From NCBI GenBank assembly GCA_024684665.1, contig JAIKWN010000143.1, positions 1-8,373 on the forward strand: DNA of 8,373 nucleotides, written 5' to 3'. The translations under genes were made by a program, and so were the position numbers. Source of the stretch: Clostridiales bacterium (lineage in GTDB: Bacteria > Bacillota_A > Clostridia > Christensenellales > Aristaeellaceae). Each line of letters starts with the position of its first letter. Position 1 is the first letter of the stretch. The notes beneath the pieces were generated by a model, which was not told the origin of the DNA, did not search any database, and saw only the letters and a list, made by a program, of their open reading frames with translations. Shown in pieces: positions 1 to 7,685 of the stretch.

Positions 1-1309
1 TGACATTGTATTCGTTCTTCCCCGCCAACCGAGAAGGATCCCTCCGGCAGGGGCCCTCCGTCAGCACCTCCTGCACGGCGCCGATCTGGGCGGCAAGCTT
101 CTCCCGTGTGCTTTCCTTCTGCACGGCACCCAGCTCCCCGATTCTCCGGGATGAAACCTCCGCCGGTATCTGATCCGGCATCGAGGCAGCCCTGGTTCCC
201 GCCCGTGGGGAATAGATAAAGGTAAAGGCGCTGTCGTAGCGGACCTCCCGCGCAAGCTCCATTGTCTCTTCAAATTCTTCTTCCGTCTCCCCCGGATAGC
301 CGACGATGAGATCGGTGGAAAGTGCGAGATCCGGTATCGCTTCGCGCAGCTTCCGGACCTTTTCGAGATACTCCTCCCGCGTATACTTCCGGTTCATGGA
401 GGCAAGGATCCGGTTGCTGCCATGCTGAGCGGGCAGATGCAGACTGTGGCAGACATGCTTCGCCCCGGCCATGACGGCAATCAGTTCGTCCGAAATGTCC
501 TTCGGATGGGAGGTCATGAAGCGGATGCGCGGAATCCCGGTTTCATCCGCCGCCGCAAGGAGTTCCGCGAAGCTCATCTCCCCCGCCCGATCCAAGCCGT
601 AGGAATTAACGTTCTGCCCCAGGAGCATGACCTCTTTCACGCCGCTCTCCACAAGCTCCCGGATCTCCCGAAGGATGCGGACGGAATCCCGGGAGCGCTC
701 CCGCCCCCGGACGAAGGGTACGATACAGTACGAGCAGAAGTTGTTACAGCCGTACATGATGTTTACATAGGCCTGATGAGGATTCGCGCGCCGAACGGGA
801 AGATCTTCCGGTATCGTTTCTTCCCCGTCCCGCAGCACTTCCACTACCCGCCTTCTTTCATTGACCCTCCGGTATAAGAGTTTCGGGAGGCGATAGAGAT
901 TCCGGGTCCCGAACGCCAGGTCAACGAAAGGATACTGCCGCAGGATCTTCTCCCCCATCCCTTCCTGCTGCATCATGCAGCCGCAGACAGCGACCAGGAG
1001 ATCCGGCTTGTCCCGCTTGAGTTCCTTCAGCCAGGTAACATTGCCAAGAGCCCGCCGCTCCGCGTTGTCCCTGACGCAGCAGGTGTTGAAAATGACGAGA
1101 TCCGCTTCTGGCCTGTCCGCTGAGGGGCGCATCCCCATGCGGTCGAACATCCCCGCGATGGTTTCGCTGTCCCGTTCGTTCATCTGACAGCCGTAAGTAA
1201 CGACGCAGTAGAGCGCAGGCCGCCCGGGCAGCGCCGCAAAAGCATCCATGAACCGTTCCTGCTCTTCGTGCTCCCGCGGCGTAAGTTCTCTTGCTTTGAT
1301 TCTTTCCAT
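1..1309 (-). CDS. miaB: tRNA-2-methylthio-N6-dimethylallyladenosine synthase MiaB (3' end cut by window edge)
   Basis: MiaB is a cytosolic radical SAM methylthiotransferase that converts i6A37 to ms2i6A37 in tRNAs reading U-starting codons, using two 4Fe-4S clusters. The frame is open for 436 codons to the left edge. The N-terminal UPF0004 domain carries the MiaB-type motif YGCQMNERDSE (Cys41) plus Cys77 (NTCCVR) and Cys111 (CGCMMQ), the three ligands of the auxiliary cluster. The radical SAM motif CNNFCSYC gives Cys188, Cys192 and Cys195. The motif HLPAQHGSNRIL (291-302) has His where relatives usually have Ser or Ala. The last ~30 residues (VLTEGPCRRDPSRLAG and on) are the beginning of a TRAM RNA-binding domain, so roughly 25-40 residues are missing. 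The ATG at 1309 is preceded by GGAAGGAAGA and lies 23 nt after the rng stop, so it is probably the fourth gene of that operon. YGCQMN favours MiaB over the relatives RimO and MtaB. Confidence 0.95.
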   Translation of the reverse strand, partial: MERIKARELTPREHEEQERFMDAFAALPGRPALYCVVTYGCQMNERDSETIAGMFDRMGMRPSADRPEADLVIFNTCCVRDNAERRALGNVTWLKELKRDKPDLLVAVCGCMMQQEGMGEKILRQYPFVDLAFGTRNLYRLPKLLYRRVNERRRVVEVLRDGEETIPEDLPVRRANPHQAYVNIMYGCNNFCSYCIVPFVRGRERSRDSVRILREIRELVESGVKEVMLLGQNVNSYGLDRAGEMSFAELLAAADETGIPRIRFMTSHPKDISDELIAVMAGAKHVCHSLHLPAQHGSNRILASMNRKYTREEYLEKVRKLREAIPDLALSTDLIVGYPGETEEEFEETMELAREVRYDSAFTFIYSPRAGTRAASMPDQIPAEVSSRRIGELGAVQKESTREKLAAQIGAVQEVLTEGPCRRDPSRLAGKNEYNV

Positions 1310-1332
1310 ATTCTTCCTTCCGGATCTTCGTC

Positions 1333-2583
1333 TTAATCTCTCTCCGCACCGGACAGTGCCGCACGTCTTTCAGCCCGCTTCCTGTCCGCTTTCCGCCAGT
1401 CATCGGAGGGTTCCGTTCCCTGTCCTCCGCAGGTATGGCAGGGCGAGCGCAGGAGTCGATGTAGGGACAGCCCCGTCCGCTTCCTCGAAAGCTGCATGAT
1501 CCCCAGAGGACCAATTGCGTAAACCTCCGACGCAGCGGGATCGTTTTTCATTTGTCCGCGCATTTCCGCAAGAACAAGATCCCTGTTCTCCTTTTTGCGC
1601 ATATCGATGAAGTCGATCATGACGATCCCGCCAATCCCGGTCAGTCTGAGATGACGGGCGATCAGCCTCGCAGCCTCCAGATTGAGAAGCAGCGCGGCCT
1701 CCTCTGGATCCCGCCCCTTATCGCTCCCGCCGGAATTCACATCGTATACAGTCATTGCTTCACAGAGATCCACAATGACGGTTCCGCCGGAGGGCGTGTA
1801 CAGCTTCCGGTGGAGCGCTTTCCGGATCGCTTCATCCAGTCCGAAAGCATCACACAGCAGTGTTCGATCCTCAGAGAAAAACTGAATCTCCGCCCCGGGA
1901 ATCCATTTCCGCGCCGCAGCGCGCAGCTCCGGCATCAGCGCTTCGTCGTTCGTGACGATCCGGCCTACCTCCTGGGATGCGTAGGTGCTGAGAATCTGTT
2001 CTGAAGGAGATGGACGCCACAGAAGACCGGGGCGCAGCCGGGTTTCCGCATGGCTTGCTATCTCCCGCATCCGATCCCGCAGGGATGCGATCTCCTCGCT
2101 CAGGTCTTCTTTGGACGCTCCCTGCGCCGCTGTCCGCAATACCGCGCCTTCCGTCTCAGTCAGAAGGCTCCCGGCAAGTTCAGTAAGGCGCTTCCGTTCG
2201 TCAGGATCCGCGATCCGGGACGAGCAGCGCACTTTCCCGCCCTCCGGAAGATATACGAGAAGACGGCCGGAAAGCTGCAGGTCCCTGCGAACGCGGAACC
2301 CTTTATCCCCGTTTTCCTGCCGGGCCACGCCCTGAACAGGCAAAAAGCTCCCCATTTTCAGCGCATCCTTGTGCTCCATCGGCAAAAACGCGTTCTTCTC
2401 CGTTCCGATGTCCACAAACGCCGCGTTCAACCGCGGGCTGATCCTCTCAACCCGCGCCAGATATACCGCACCCTCCGCCTGCTCTTCCGGTTCCCCCAGG
2501 CGGATTTCGATGGGTTCCCCTTCCGAGGAAAGGAGCATCACACGCAATTCCCCGCAGGACGCATCCAGAATCAACGTATTCAT
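1333..2583 (-). CDS. rng: Ribonuclease G (RNase E/G family endoribonuclease)
   Basis: This is a 416-residue single-strand-specific endoribonuclease of the Rne/Rng family, which acts in rRNA 5'-end maturation and mRNA decay. An N-terminal S1-type RNA-binding region spans about residues 36-110 (GAVYLARVERI, AAFVDIG, AFLP). The metal-binding catalytic aspartates are Asp281 in YDVNSG and Asp324 in VMIDFIDM. A CxxC zinc link (Cys382, Cys385 in CHTCGGQG) follows near the end. The length fits RNase G or a short RNase E without the long C-terminal degradosome scaffold; the tail is only a short basic stretch. The ATG at 2583 is chosen because MNTLILDAS matches the family start and because it overlaps the preceding stop as ATGA. 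No Shine-Dalgarno sequence is visible before it, so translation is probably coupled to the upstream gene. An extension to 2661 in the same frame only adds residues that overlap the DUF2344 gene. Confidence 0.95.
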   Translation of the reverse strand: MNTLILDASCGELRVMLLSSEGEPIEIRLGEPEEQAEGAVYLARVERISPRLNAAFVDIGTEKNAFLPMEHKDALKMGSFLPVQGVARQENGDKGFRVRRDLQLSGRLLVYLPEGGKVRCSSRIADPDERKRLTELAGSLLTETEGAVLRTAAQGASKEDLSEEIASLRDRMREIASHAETRLRPGLLWRPSPSEQILSTYASQEVGRIVTNDEALMPELRAAARKWIPGAEIQFFSEDRTLLCDAFGLDEAIRKALHRKLYTPSGGTVIVDLCEAMTVYDVNSGGSDKGRDPEEAALLLNLEAARLIARHLRLTGIGGIVMIDFIDMRKKENRDLVLAEMRGQMKNDPAASEVYAIGPLGIMQLSRKRTGLSLHRLLRSPCHTCGGQGTEPSDDWRKADRKRAERRAALSGAERD

Positions 2584-3272
2584 CGCGGCCACGGAACGTC
2601 GATTATCGGCATCTCCTGGCCGCCTATGACGGAAAGGAGAGCAGTCCGCACGACGCGCCATCTGCCGGAGGGAACGCCCGCAAACTTCATGATTTCTTCC
2701 ATGAGAAGATCAGGCTTCAGGGTTTCCGCCTCCGTAAAGCTGACTGTCGCTAAAAGGACGCCGGTACCATCCGACTGCATTTCTCCCGATAGTCTGTGGA
2801 TCATTGGACGGATATTGACCAGAGTCTCTTTCGTCTTGCTTTTGCGTACAGCAAAAATCTCTTTTTGCGCGAGGAAGCCTGGAACCGCAGTGATCACTGC
2901 CTCAGCCGTCTCCGCTGAGACGTGGAATCGATATGAGGCACGTTCCAGCAGCTTTCCGCATTTGGGAAAGCCGTTATCCACAAGGCGCACCCGTACCGGC
3001 TGCAAGTCCGGCGGAAGGGCGCGTTTCAGGGCAGACAGGCATTCCTCCGCCGTCGTGTCTTCGGAAAGCAGCACGTCGAGCAGCTCCGCCTCACCTGGGA
3101 TACCGCTTGAGAGCGCCGAAGCAAAGGCCATGACAATGTGGGGATTGAACCCGTTTGAATAGGCGACTGGCAGGCCGCTCCTCCTGAGTGCCCGCTGCAT
3201 CGTCCGCTGCAGATCCAGCAAACCGAGATGGCGCACCCGTTCTCCCTTTTCAAACTCGAGAAGCATTCTCAT
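2580..3272 (-). CDS. TIGR03936 / DUF2344 radical SAM-linked protein
   Basis: This 230-residue protein belongs to the DUF2344 (TIGR03936) family, whose members sit directly downstream of, or are fused to, TIGR03960 radical SAM proteins. Its biochemical role is unproven. The family signatures are visible: the N-terminal FEKGERVRHLGLLDLQR (about 7-23), LRRSGLPVAYSNGFNPH (29-45) and MAFASALSSG (48-57). No transmembrane segment or signal peptide is seen. The ATG at 3272 is preferred over an upstream in-frame ATG at 3311 because it overlaps the upstream TGA as ATGA and gives the family's usual N-terminus; another ATG lies two codons later at 3266. Only a weak GGA precedes it, which fits termination-reinitiation. 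Its own stop overlaps the rng start in the same way. Genetic linkage suggests a role tied to the TIGR03960 protein and to RNA or ribosome metabolism, but that is inference. Confidence 0.9.
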   Translation of the reverse strand: MRMLLEFEKGERVRHLGLLDLQRTMQRALRRSGLPVAYSNGFNPHIVMAFASALSSGIPGEAELLDVLLSEDTTAEECLSALKRALPPDLQPVRVRLVDNGFPKCGKLLERASYRFHVSAETAEAVITAVPGFLAQKEIFAVRKSKTKETLVNIRPMIHRLSGEMQSDGTGVLLATVSFTEAETLKPDLLMEEIMKFAGVPSGRWRVVRTALLSVIGGQEMPIIDVPWPR

Positions 3273-5125
3273 CTGTCCAGGCACACCCCCTGAAACCGCT
3301 TCAGACCGCATCCCCTGCAGCCCTTCCGGCAGTCCGCTGTCGTCTCCGCCTTCTCAGCGCGCAGCTTCTCCCGCCAGAGGAAACCCTCCGTCACGCCGGC
3401 GTCGATAAAGGACCAGGGCAGAATCTCACCCTTCTCCCGGCGCCGGTTCGCATAAAACGCAGGATCCACACGGCAGACACGGAAGGCTTCCATCCAGGCG
3501 TCAAAGCGGAACTGATCGCTCCAGCCATCAAACCGGCAGCCAAGCCTCCATGCTGTCTCAAGCACGTCCGCCATCCTCCGATCCCCCCGGGCGAAAACCG
3601 CCTCAAGGAAGGAGACCTCCGGCGTATGCCAGTTGAACTCGACGCCCTTGATGCGCATGATCTGGCAGAGATACTTCTGTTTTTCCTGAAACGTCTCTAT
3701 GGTATCCTGCGGCTCCCACTGGAAAGGCGTGAACGCCTTCGGAACGAAGCACGAGGCGCTGCAGTGGATGCGCAGGCCCTTGGCACGCAGCTGCTTCGGT
3801 GTCTCGAAATAGCACCTCGATACCTTGTACGCGAGATCTGCGATCCCGTCCAGGTCTTCATAGGTTTCCGTCGGCAGCCCGAACATAAAATAAAGCTTTA
3901 CTCCGCTCCATCCTTCCGCGAAGGCGCTCCGTACGGAGGATAGCAGGTCTTCTTCGGTGATCCCCTTGTTGATAACGTCCCGGAGGCGCTGCGTTCCCGC
4001 CTCCATGGCGAAGGTCAGGCCGCTCTTGCGCACCTTCTGCGTCTCATGCAGCACTTCCTTTAGATCCCCGTCCAGCCTGAGGGAAGGAAGAGAAATCCCG
4101 ACCCGCTGTCCGCGGTATTCGTCAGTAAGCGCGGTGACAAGTTCTTTCAGGCAGGAATAATCCCCGGTGGACAGGGAAGACAGCGTTACCTCCTCATAAC
4201 CCGTCTGGGACAGCAGCTTCCGGGCAAGCGAGAGGATCCGCTCCGGGCTCCGTTCCCGCACGGGACGGTAAATCATGCCCGCCTGACAGAAGCGGCAGCC
4301 GCGGGTGCAGCCGCGCAGCACCTCCAGGTTTACCCGGTCATGCACGATCTCCATGTAGGGAACGATGAGGCTTTCAGGATAGGCCGCGTGCTCCAGATCC
4401 AGTACCACATTCTTGCTGACAACAGCAGGTACCTCAGCACGAATCGGAGTGAAGGATGCGATCGTCCCATCCCCGTGATAGACGGTCTCATAGAGGGAAG
4501 GTACGTAAACGCCGGGGAGCTGCGACAGGCGGAAGAGGCATTCTTCCCGGGAAACGCCTTCCTGCTTCGCCCGCTTTACCACATCGATGGTTTCGCCGAT
4601 GTTCGTCTCCCCGTCTCCGATGGAAAACGCGTCCGCAAAGCGGTACAGGGGCTCCGGATTAAAGGCGCAGGGCCCCCCCATGACGACGATGGGATCCGCC
4701 CAGGTACGCTCATCGGAATGCAGCGGGATACCGGAAAGATCCAGCATTTCAAGGATGTTGGTATAGCTCATTTCATACTGCAGCGTGATGCCCAGCATGT
4801 CAAACTCCCGGATGGGTCTGCGCGTTTCAAGAGAGAAAAGTGGCGTCCCCGTCTCCCGCATGCGGTCCGCCATATCCGTCCATGGCATAAATACCCGCTC
4901 GCAGAGGGCGTCTTCCCTGCGGTTGACGATATCGTACAGGATCCGCGATCCCAGATGGGACATGCCGACCTCGTACACATCGGGAAACGCAAAAGCGTAC
5001 CGGATCGAAACCCGGTCCCAGTCCTTCATCACACAGCCCAGTTCCCCGCCCATGTAGCGGGCAGGCTTCTGCACCTCGTCCAGCAGCTGCTCAATCCGAT
5101 CCTTCAGCAATGGATTCTCTCCCAT
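3269..5125 (-). CDS. TIGR03960 family radical SAM protein with B12-binding-like N-terminal domain
   Basis: This protein of about 618 residues belongs to the TIGR03960 family, whose substrate is unknown. Residues about 20-175 resemble the cobalamin-binding-like fold found before some radical SAM domains (KPARYMGGE, FAFPDVYEVGMSHLG, MGGPCAFNPEP). The radical SAM core follows with the 4Fe-4S ligands Cys273, Cys277 and Cys280 in GCTRGCRFC, then the SAM-site region SLSTGDYS. The C-terminus has CRKGCRGC (Cys599, 603, 606) and Cys615, which could bind another metal. The stop overlaps the DUF2344 start (ATGA). The start is uncertain. In-frame starts exist at 5182 (GTG), 5146 (ATG), 5125 (ATG) and 5110 (TTG). 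The promoter at 5145-5173 makes 5182 and 5146 unlikely. 5125 is given here as the outermost start that its transcript could use, but 5110 has the better ribosome binding site. The family assignment is secure; the function is not. Confidence 0.9.
   Translation of the reverse strand: MGENPLLKDRIEQLLDEVQKPARYMGGELGCVMKDWDRVSIRYAFAFPDVYEVGMSHLGSRILYDIVNRREDALCERVFMPWTDMADRMRETGTPLFSLETRRPIREFDMLGITLQYEMSYTNILEMLDLSGIPLHSDERTWADPIVVMGGPCAFNPEPLYRFADAFSIGDGETNIGETIDVVKRAKQEGVSREECLFRLSQLPGVYVPSLYETVYHGDGTIASFTPIRAEVPAVVSKNVVLDLEHAAYPESLIVPYMEIVHDRVNLEVLRGCTRGCRFCQAGMIYRPVRERSPERILSLARKLLSQTGYEEVTLSSLSTGDYSCLKELVTALTDEYRGQRVGISLPSLRLDGDLKEVLHETQKVRKSGLTFAMEAGTQRLRDVINKGITEEDLLSSVRSAFAEGWSGVKLYFMFGLPTETYEDLDGIADLAYKVSRCYFETPKQLRAKGLRIHCSASCFVPKAFTPFQWEPQDTIETFQEKQKYLCQIMRIKGVEFNWHTPEVSFLEAVFARGDRRMADVLETAWRLGCRFDGWSDQFRFDAWMEAFRVCRVDPAFYANRRREKGEILPWSFIDAGVTEGFLWREKLRAEKAETTADCRKGCRGCGLKRFQGVCLDR
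5119..5123 (-). promoter_or_regulatory. Candidate ribosome binding site favouring a TTG start at 5110
   Basis: On the minus strand GGGAG lies 8 nt before an in-frame TTG at 5110-5108. By contrast the ATG at 5125 has AAGG directly against it with no spacer, and the ATG at 5146 has only GGA four bases upstream. Starting at TTG would give a protein beginning MLKDRIEQLLDEVQKPARY, which suits the family's short N-terminus. This is inference from spacing and family pattern. Confidence 0.45.
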
Positions 5126-5144
5126 CCTTCGCGTGATGTGTGAC

Positions 5145-5173
5145 ATTGTATCCGTTTTGGGCGTTGCGGTCAA
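5145..5173 (-). promoter_or_regulatory. Sigma-A type promoter for the TIGR03960-DUF2344-rng-miaB operon
   Basis: On the minus strand TTGACC (5173-5168) is followed after exactly 17 nt by TACAAT (5150-5145), close to the consensus TTGACA-17-TATAAT. The predicted transcription start is about 5137-5138. It lies just after the upp terminator, which is where a new transcription unit should begin. The -10 box overlaps an in-frame ATG at 5146, which therefore cannot be translated from this transcript. Confidence 0.75.
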
Positions 5174-5203
5174 GAATTCCACAAAAACCGCTTCCCCGGA
5201 AGG

Positions 5204-5230
5204 AAAAAGCTGCCCCGGAACCGGAGCAGC
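5204..5230 (-). terminator. Rho-independent terminator after upp
   Basis: On the minus strand the arms GCTGCTCCG (5230-5222) and CGGGGCAGC (5217-5209) form a 9-bp stem with one G-U pair and a GTTC loop, followed at once by TTTTT (5208-5204). It begins 20 nt after the upp stop codon and separates upp from the downstream radical SAM operon. Confidence 0.85.
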
Positions 5231-5250
5231 CAGAATCGGTCAGAAACGCG

Positions 5251-5940
<690 letters not shown>

Positions 5941-5961
5941 TCAGGGCAAGACCGGTATCCG

Positions 5962-6672
5962 TCAGCAGTGCACGACGGTTCCCATGGGATCGCCCGCCAT
6001 CACGCGCAGGATGTTTTCCGGGTCGTCCAGGCCGAATACGCGGATGCAGGGCACCCGGTTTTCCCGGCATATGGTGATCGCCGACGCGTCCATAACCTTG
6101 AGATCCCGCTCCATGACTTCCTGATAGGTCAGATCGCGGAGGAACTTCGCTTCAGGATTCAGGCGCGGGTCGCTGTCGTAGACGCCGTCCACATTCTTTG
6201 CCAGCAGGATGGCGTCAGCGCCGATTTCCACCGCGCGCAGGGCCGCCGCCGTATCCGTCGAGAAAAAGGGATTGCCGGTTCCGCAGGCGAAGATCACGAC
6301 GCGCCCTTTTTCGAGATGCCGTACCGCGCGCCGGTAGGTGTACGGCTCGCAGAAGCGGTTCATCTCAACGGCCGACATGACGCGGGTGGGAATGCCGAGA
6401 CGCTCCACCGCATCCTGCATGGCAATGCTGTTGATCGCCGTGCCAAGCATGCCCATATGATCGGCGTTGACCGCTTTCATCTTTGCTGCAGGGCCCTGCC
6501 TGCCCCGCCAGATGTTTCCGGCGCCAATCACGATCGCAATCTCCGCGCCGGTTTCATGGATTTTTGCCAGCACTGCGGCCACCCGGTCGATCTGCTCGAA
6601 ATCGAAAAGGCGCCCGTGATCGCCGAGGGCCTCGCCGCTCAGTTTTATCAGTACCCGTTTGTATGCCTCCAT
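5962..6672 (-). CDS. pyrH: UMP kinase (uridylate kinase)
   Basis: PyrH is the bacterial amino-acid-kinase-fold enzyme, usually a hexamer, that phosphorylates UMP to UDP with ATP. The 236 residues cover the whole family length. Visible motifs are KRVLIKLSGEAL (5-16, phosphate-binding lysine), GAGNIWRG (50-57), DHMGMLGTAINSIAMQDA (71-88, UMP site), CGTGNPFFSTDTAA (130-143) and LLAKNVDGVYDSDP (156-169). The second position of GAGN is Ala where Gly is common in GGGN. The ATG at 6672 gives the normal N-terminus. Upstream purine-rich sequences (GGGGG about 13 nt away, GGGA closer) make only a modest ribosome binding site. The gene follows tsf after a strong terminator with no clear promoter between them, so its expression may depend on readthrough. 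Downstream is upp, not the usual frr. Confidence 0.97.
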   Translation of the reverse strand: MEAYKRVLIKLSGEALGDHGRLFDFEQIDRVAAVLAKIHETGAEIAIVIGAGNIWRGRQGPAAKMKAVNADHMGMLGTAINSIAMQDAVERLGIPTRVMSAVEMNRFCEPYTYRRAVRHLEKGRVVIFACGTGNPFFSTDTAAALRAVEIGADAILLAKNVDGVYDSDPRLNPEAKFLRDLTYQEVMERDLKVMDASAITICRENRVPCIRVFGLDDPENILRVMAGDPMGTVVHC

Positions 6673-6684
6673 GAGATCCCATTT

Positions 6685-6708
6685 CCCCCTTTTCGCCCGA
6701 AAAAAGGG
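6685..6708 (-). other. Possible alternative hairpin competing with the tsf terminator
   Basis: On the minus strand CCCTTTT (6708-6702) can pair with AAAAGGG (6693-6687) around an 8-nt loop. This stem uses the end of the terminator's 3' arm and its T-tract, so it cannot form together with the terminator. It would also cover part of the purine-rich stretch before pyrH. The terminator is far more stable and folds first, so a regulatory role is speculative. Confidence 0.25.
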
Positions 6709-6729
6709 ACATGCGGCGCATGTCCCTTT
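6700..6729 (-). terminator. Rho-independent terminator after tsf
   Basis: On the minus strand AAAGGGACATGC (6729-6718) and GCATGTCCCTTT (6714-6703) form a perfect 12-bp stem with a 3-nt loop, and the T-run continues to 6700. It begins 10 nt after the tsf stop codon. It should end most rpsB-tsf transcripts before pyrH. Confidence 0.9.
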
Positions 6730-6739
6730 GCGTTTCGGT

Positions 6740-7648
6740 TTACTTCTTCATCTTCGCCTGCTCAGCGGCGATGTCTGCGGCCAGATCGTCATGCCGCTTC
6801 TCAAGGCCTTCGCCACGCTCGAAGCGGACGAAACGGACCACATCGGCCTTTCCGGAGAGCATCTTCTCAATGCTGATGTCCGGATCCTTGACGAAGGGCT
6901 GCTCCATCAGGCAGACTTCCTTGTAATACTTTTCGATGCGACCATCCACCATCCGCTCAACGATCTTCGCGGGCTTGCCCTCATTCAGGGCCTGCTGCGT
7001 CAGGATCTCGCGCTCCTTCAGCAGATTCGCGTTCGGCACTTCGCTGCGGTGCACAAACTGCGGCTTCGCCGCGGCGATGTGCAGGGTGATGTCGTGGCTC
7101 ATCGTGCGGACTTCGTCCGTCACTTCGGCGCAGGCGAGTTCCACCATGACGCCGATCTTGCCGCCCATATGCACGTAGGTGTCCACCAGGCCGGCAGAAG
7201 GAACGTAGCGCTCGAAGCGGCGCAGGCTGATCTTCTCGCCGATCGAAGCCGTAGCTTCGCCGATCAGATCGTTAACCGTCTTCGAAGAATCCGCATAGAA
7301 GGGCTGAGCCAGCAGCTCGTCGACGTCCTTCGGTGCGCAGGCAGCGATGTGCTTCGCGAAATCGCGGCAGAGCGCCTTGAAGCGGTCCGTATTGGCCACG
7401 AAGTCGGTCTCACAGTTCACTTCGACCACGACGCCAGTTCCGTCTTCCGCGACGAATGCGTCAACCATGCCTTCGGCGGCGATGCGGCCCGCTTTCTTCG
7501 CAGCGGCGGCCAGTCCCTTTTCGCGCAGGAAGTCGATCGCCTTGTCCATATCTCCGTCGCACTCGAGAAGCGCCTTCTTGCAGTCCATCATGCCGGCGCC
7601 GGTGCGCTCACGCAGCTCTTTGACGAGAGCGGCTGTTACGTTTGCCAT
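6740..7648 (-). CDS. tsf: Translation elongation factor Ts
   Basis: EF-Ts is the cytosolic nucleotide exchange factor that releases GDP from EF-Tu. The protein has 302 residues, close to the usual length. The N-terminal UBA-like domain (about 1-45) contains [18 protein letters not shown] (10-27). The EF-Tu-contacting motif TDFVAN is at 81-86, preceded by VEVNCE. The core subdomains (for example [10 protein letters not shown] and [20 protein letters not shown]) are complete, and the protein ends in a charged helix. The ATG at 7648 is supported by GGGAGG 8 nt upstream and by the canonical N-terminus [14 protein letters not shown]. It lies 37 nt after the rpsB stop and is followed at once by a strong terminator, so rpsB-tsf is one transcription unit as in most bacteria. 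Confidence 0.98.
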   Translation of the reverse strand: MANVTAALVKELRERTGAGMMDCKKALLECDGDMDKAIDFLREKGLAAAAKKAGRIAAEGMVDAFVAEDGTGVVVEVNCETDFVANTDRFKALCRDFAKHIAACAPKDVDELLAQPFYADSSKTVNDLIGEATASIGEKISLRRFERYVPSAGLVDTYVHMGGKIGVMVELACAEVTDEVRTMSHDITLHIAAAKPQFVHRSEVPNANLLKEREILTQQALNEGKPAKIVERMVDGRIEKYYKEVCLMEQPFVKDPDISIEKMLSGKADVVRFVRFERGEGLEKRHDDLAADIAAEQAKMKK

Positions 7649-7685
7649 ATGATATTCCTCCCAATCACGTTGTTCCGTGCCGCGC

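Noticed and set aside
1..10. TGACATTGTA occurs at 1-10 and again at 5141-5150
   Set aside because: One copy codes for part of the MiaB TRAM region and the other contains a promoter -10 box. Ten bases twice in 8 kb is weak evidence, and the flanks do not extend the match far.
422..877. A 151-codon plus-strand frame inside miaB
   Set aside because: It lies opposite the radical SAM core of MiaB, with no ribosome binding site or family resemblance noticed.
921..1514. A 197-codon minus-strand frame overlapping miaB and rng
   Set aside because: It is an out-of-frame reading of miaB, whose true frame contains all six cluster cysteines and a good ribosome binding site.
2050..3162. A 370-codon open frame on the plus strand across rng and the DUF2344 gene
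   Set aside because: It is antisense to two genes with clear family motifs, its translation is rich in Arg, Pro and Ser as expected from a GC-rich opposite strand, it has no recognisable domain and it straddles a gene junction.
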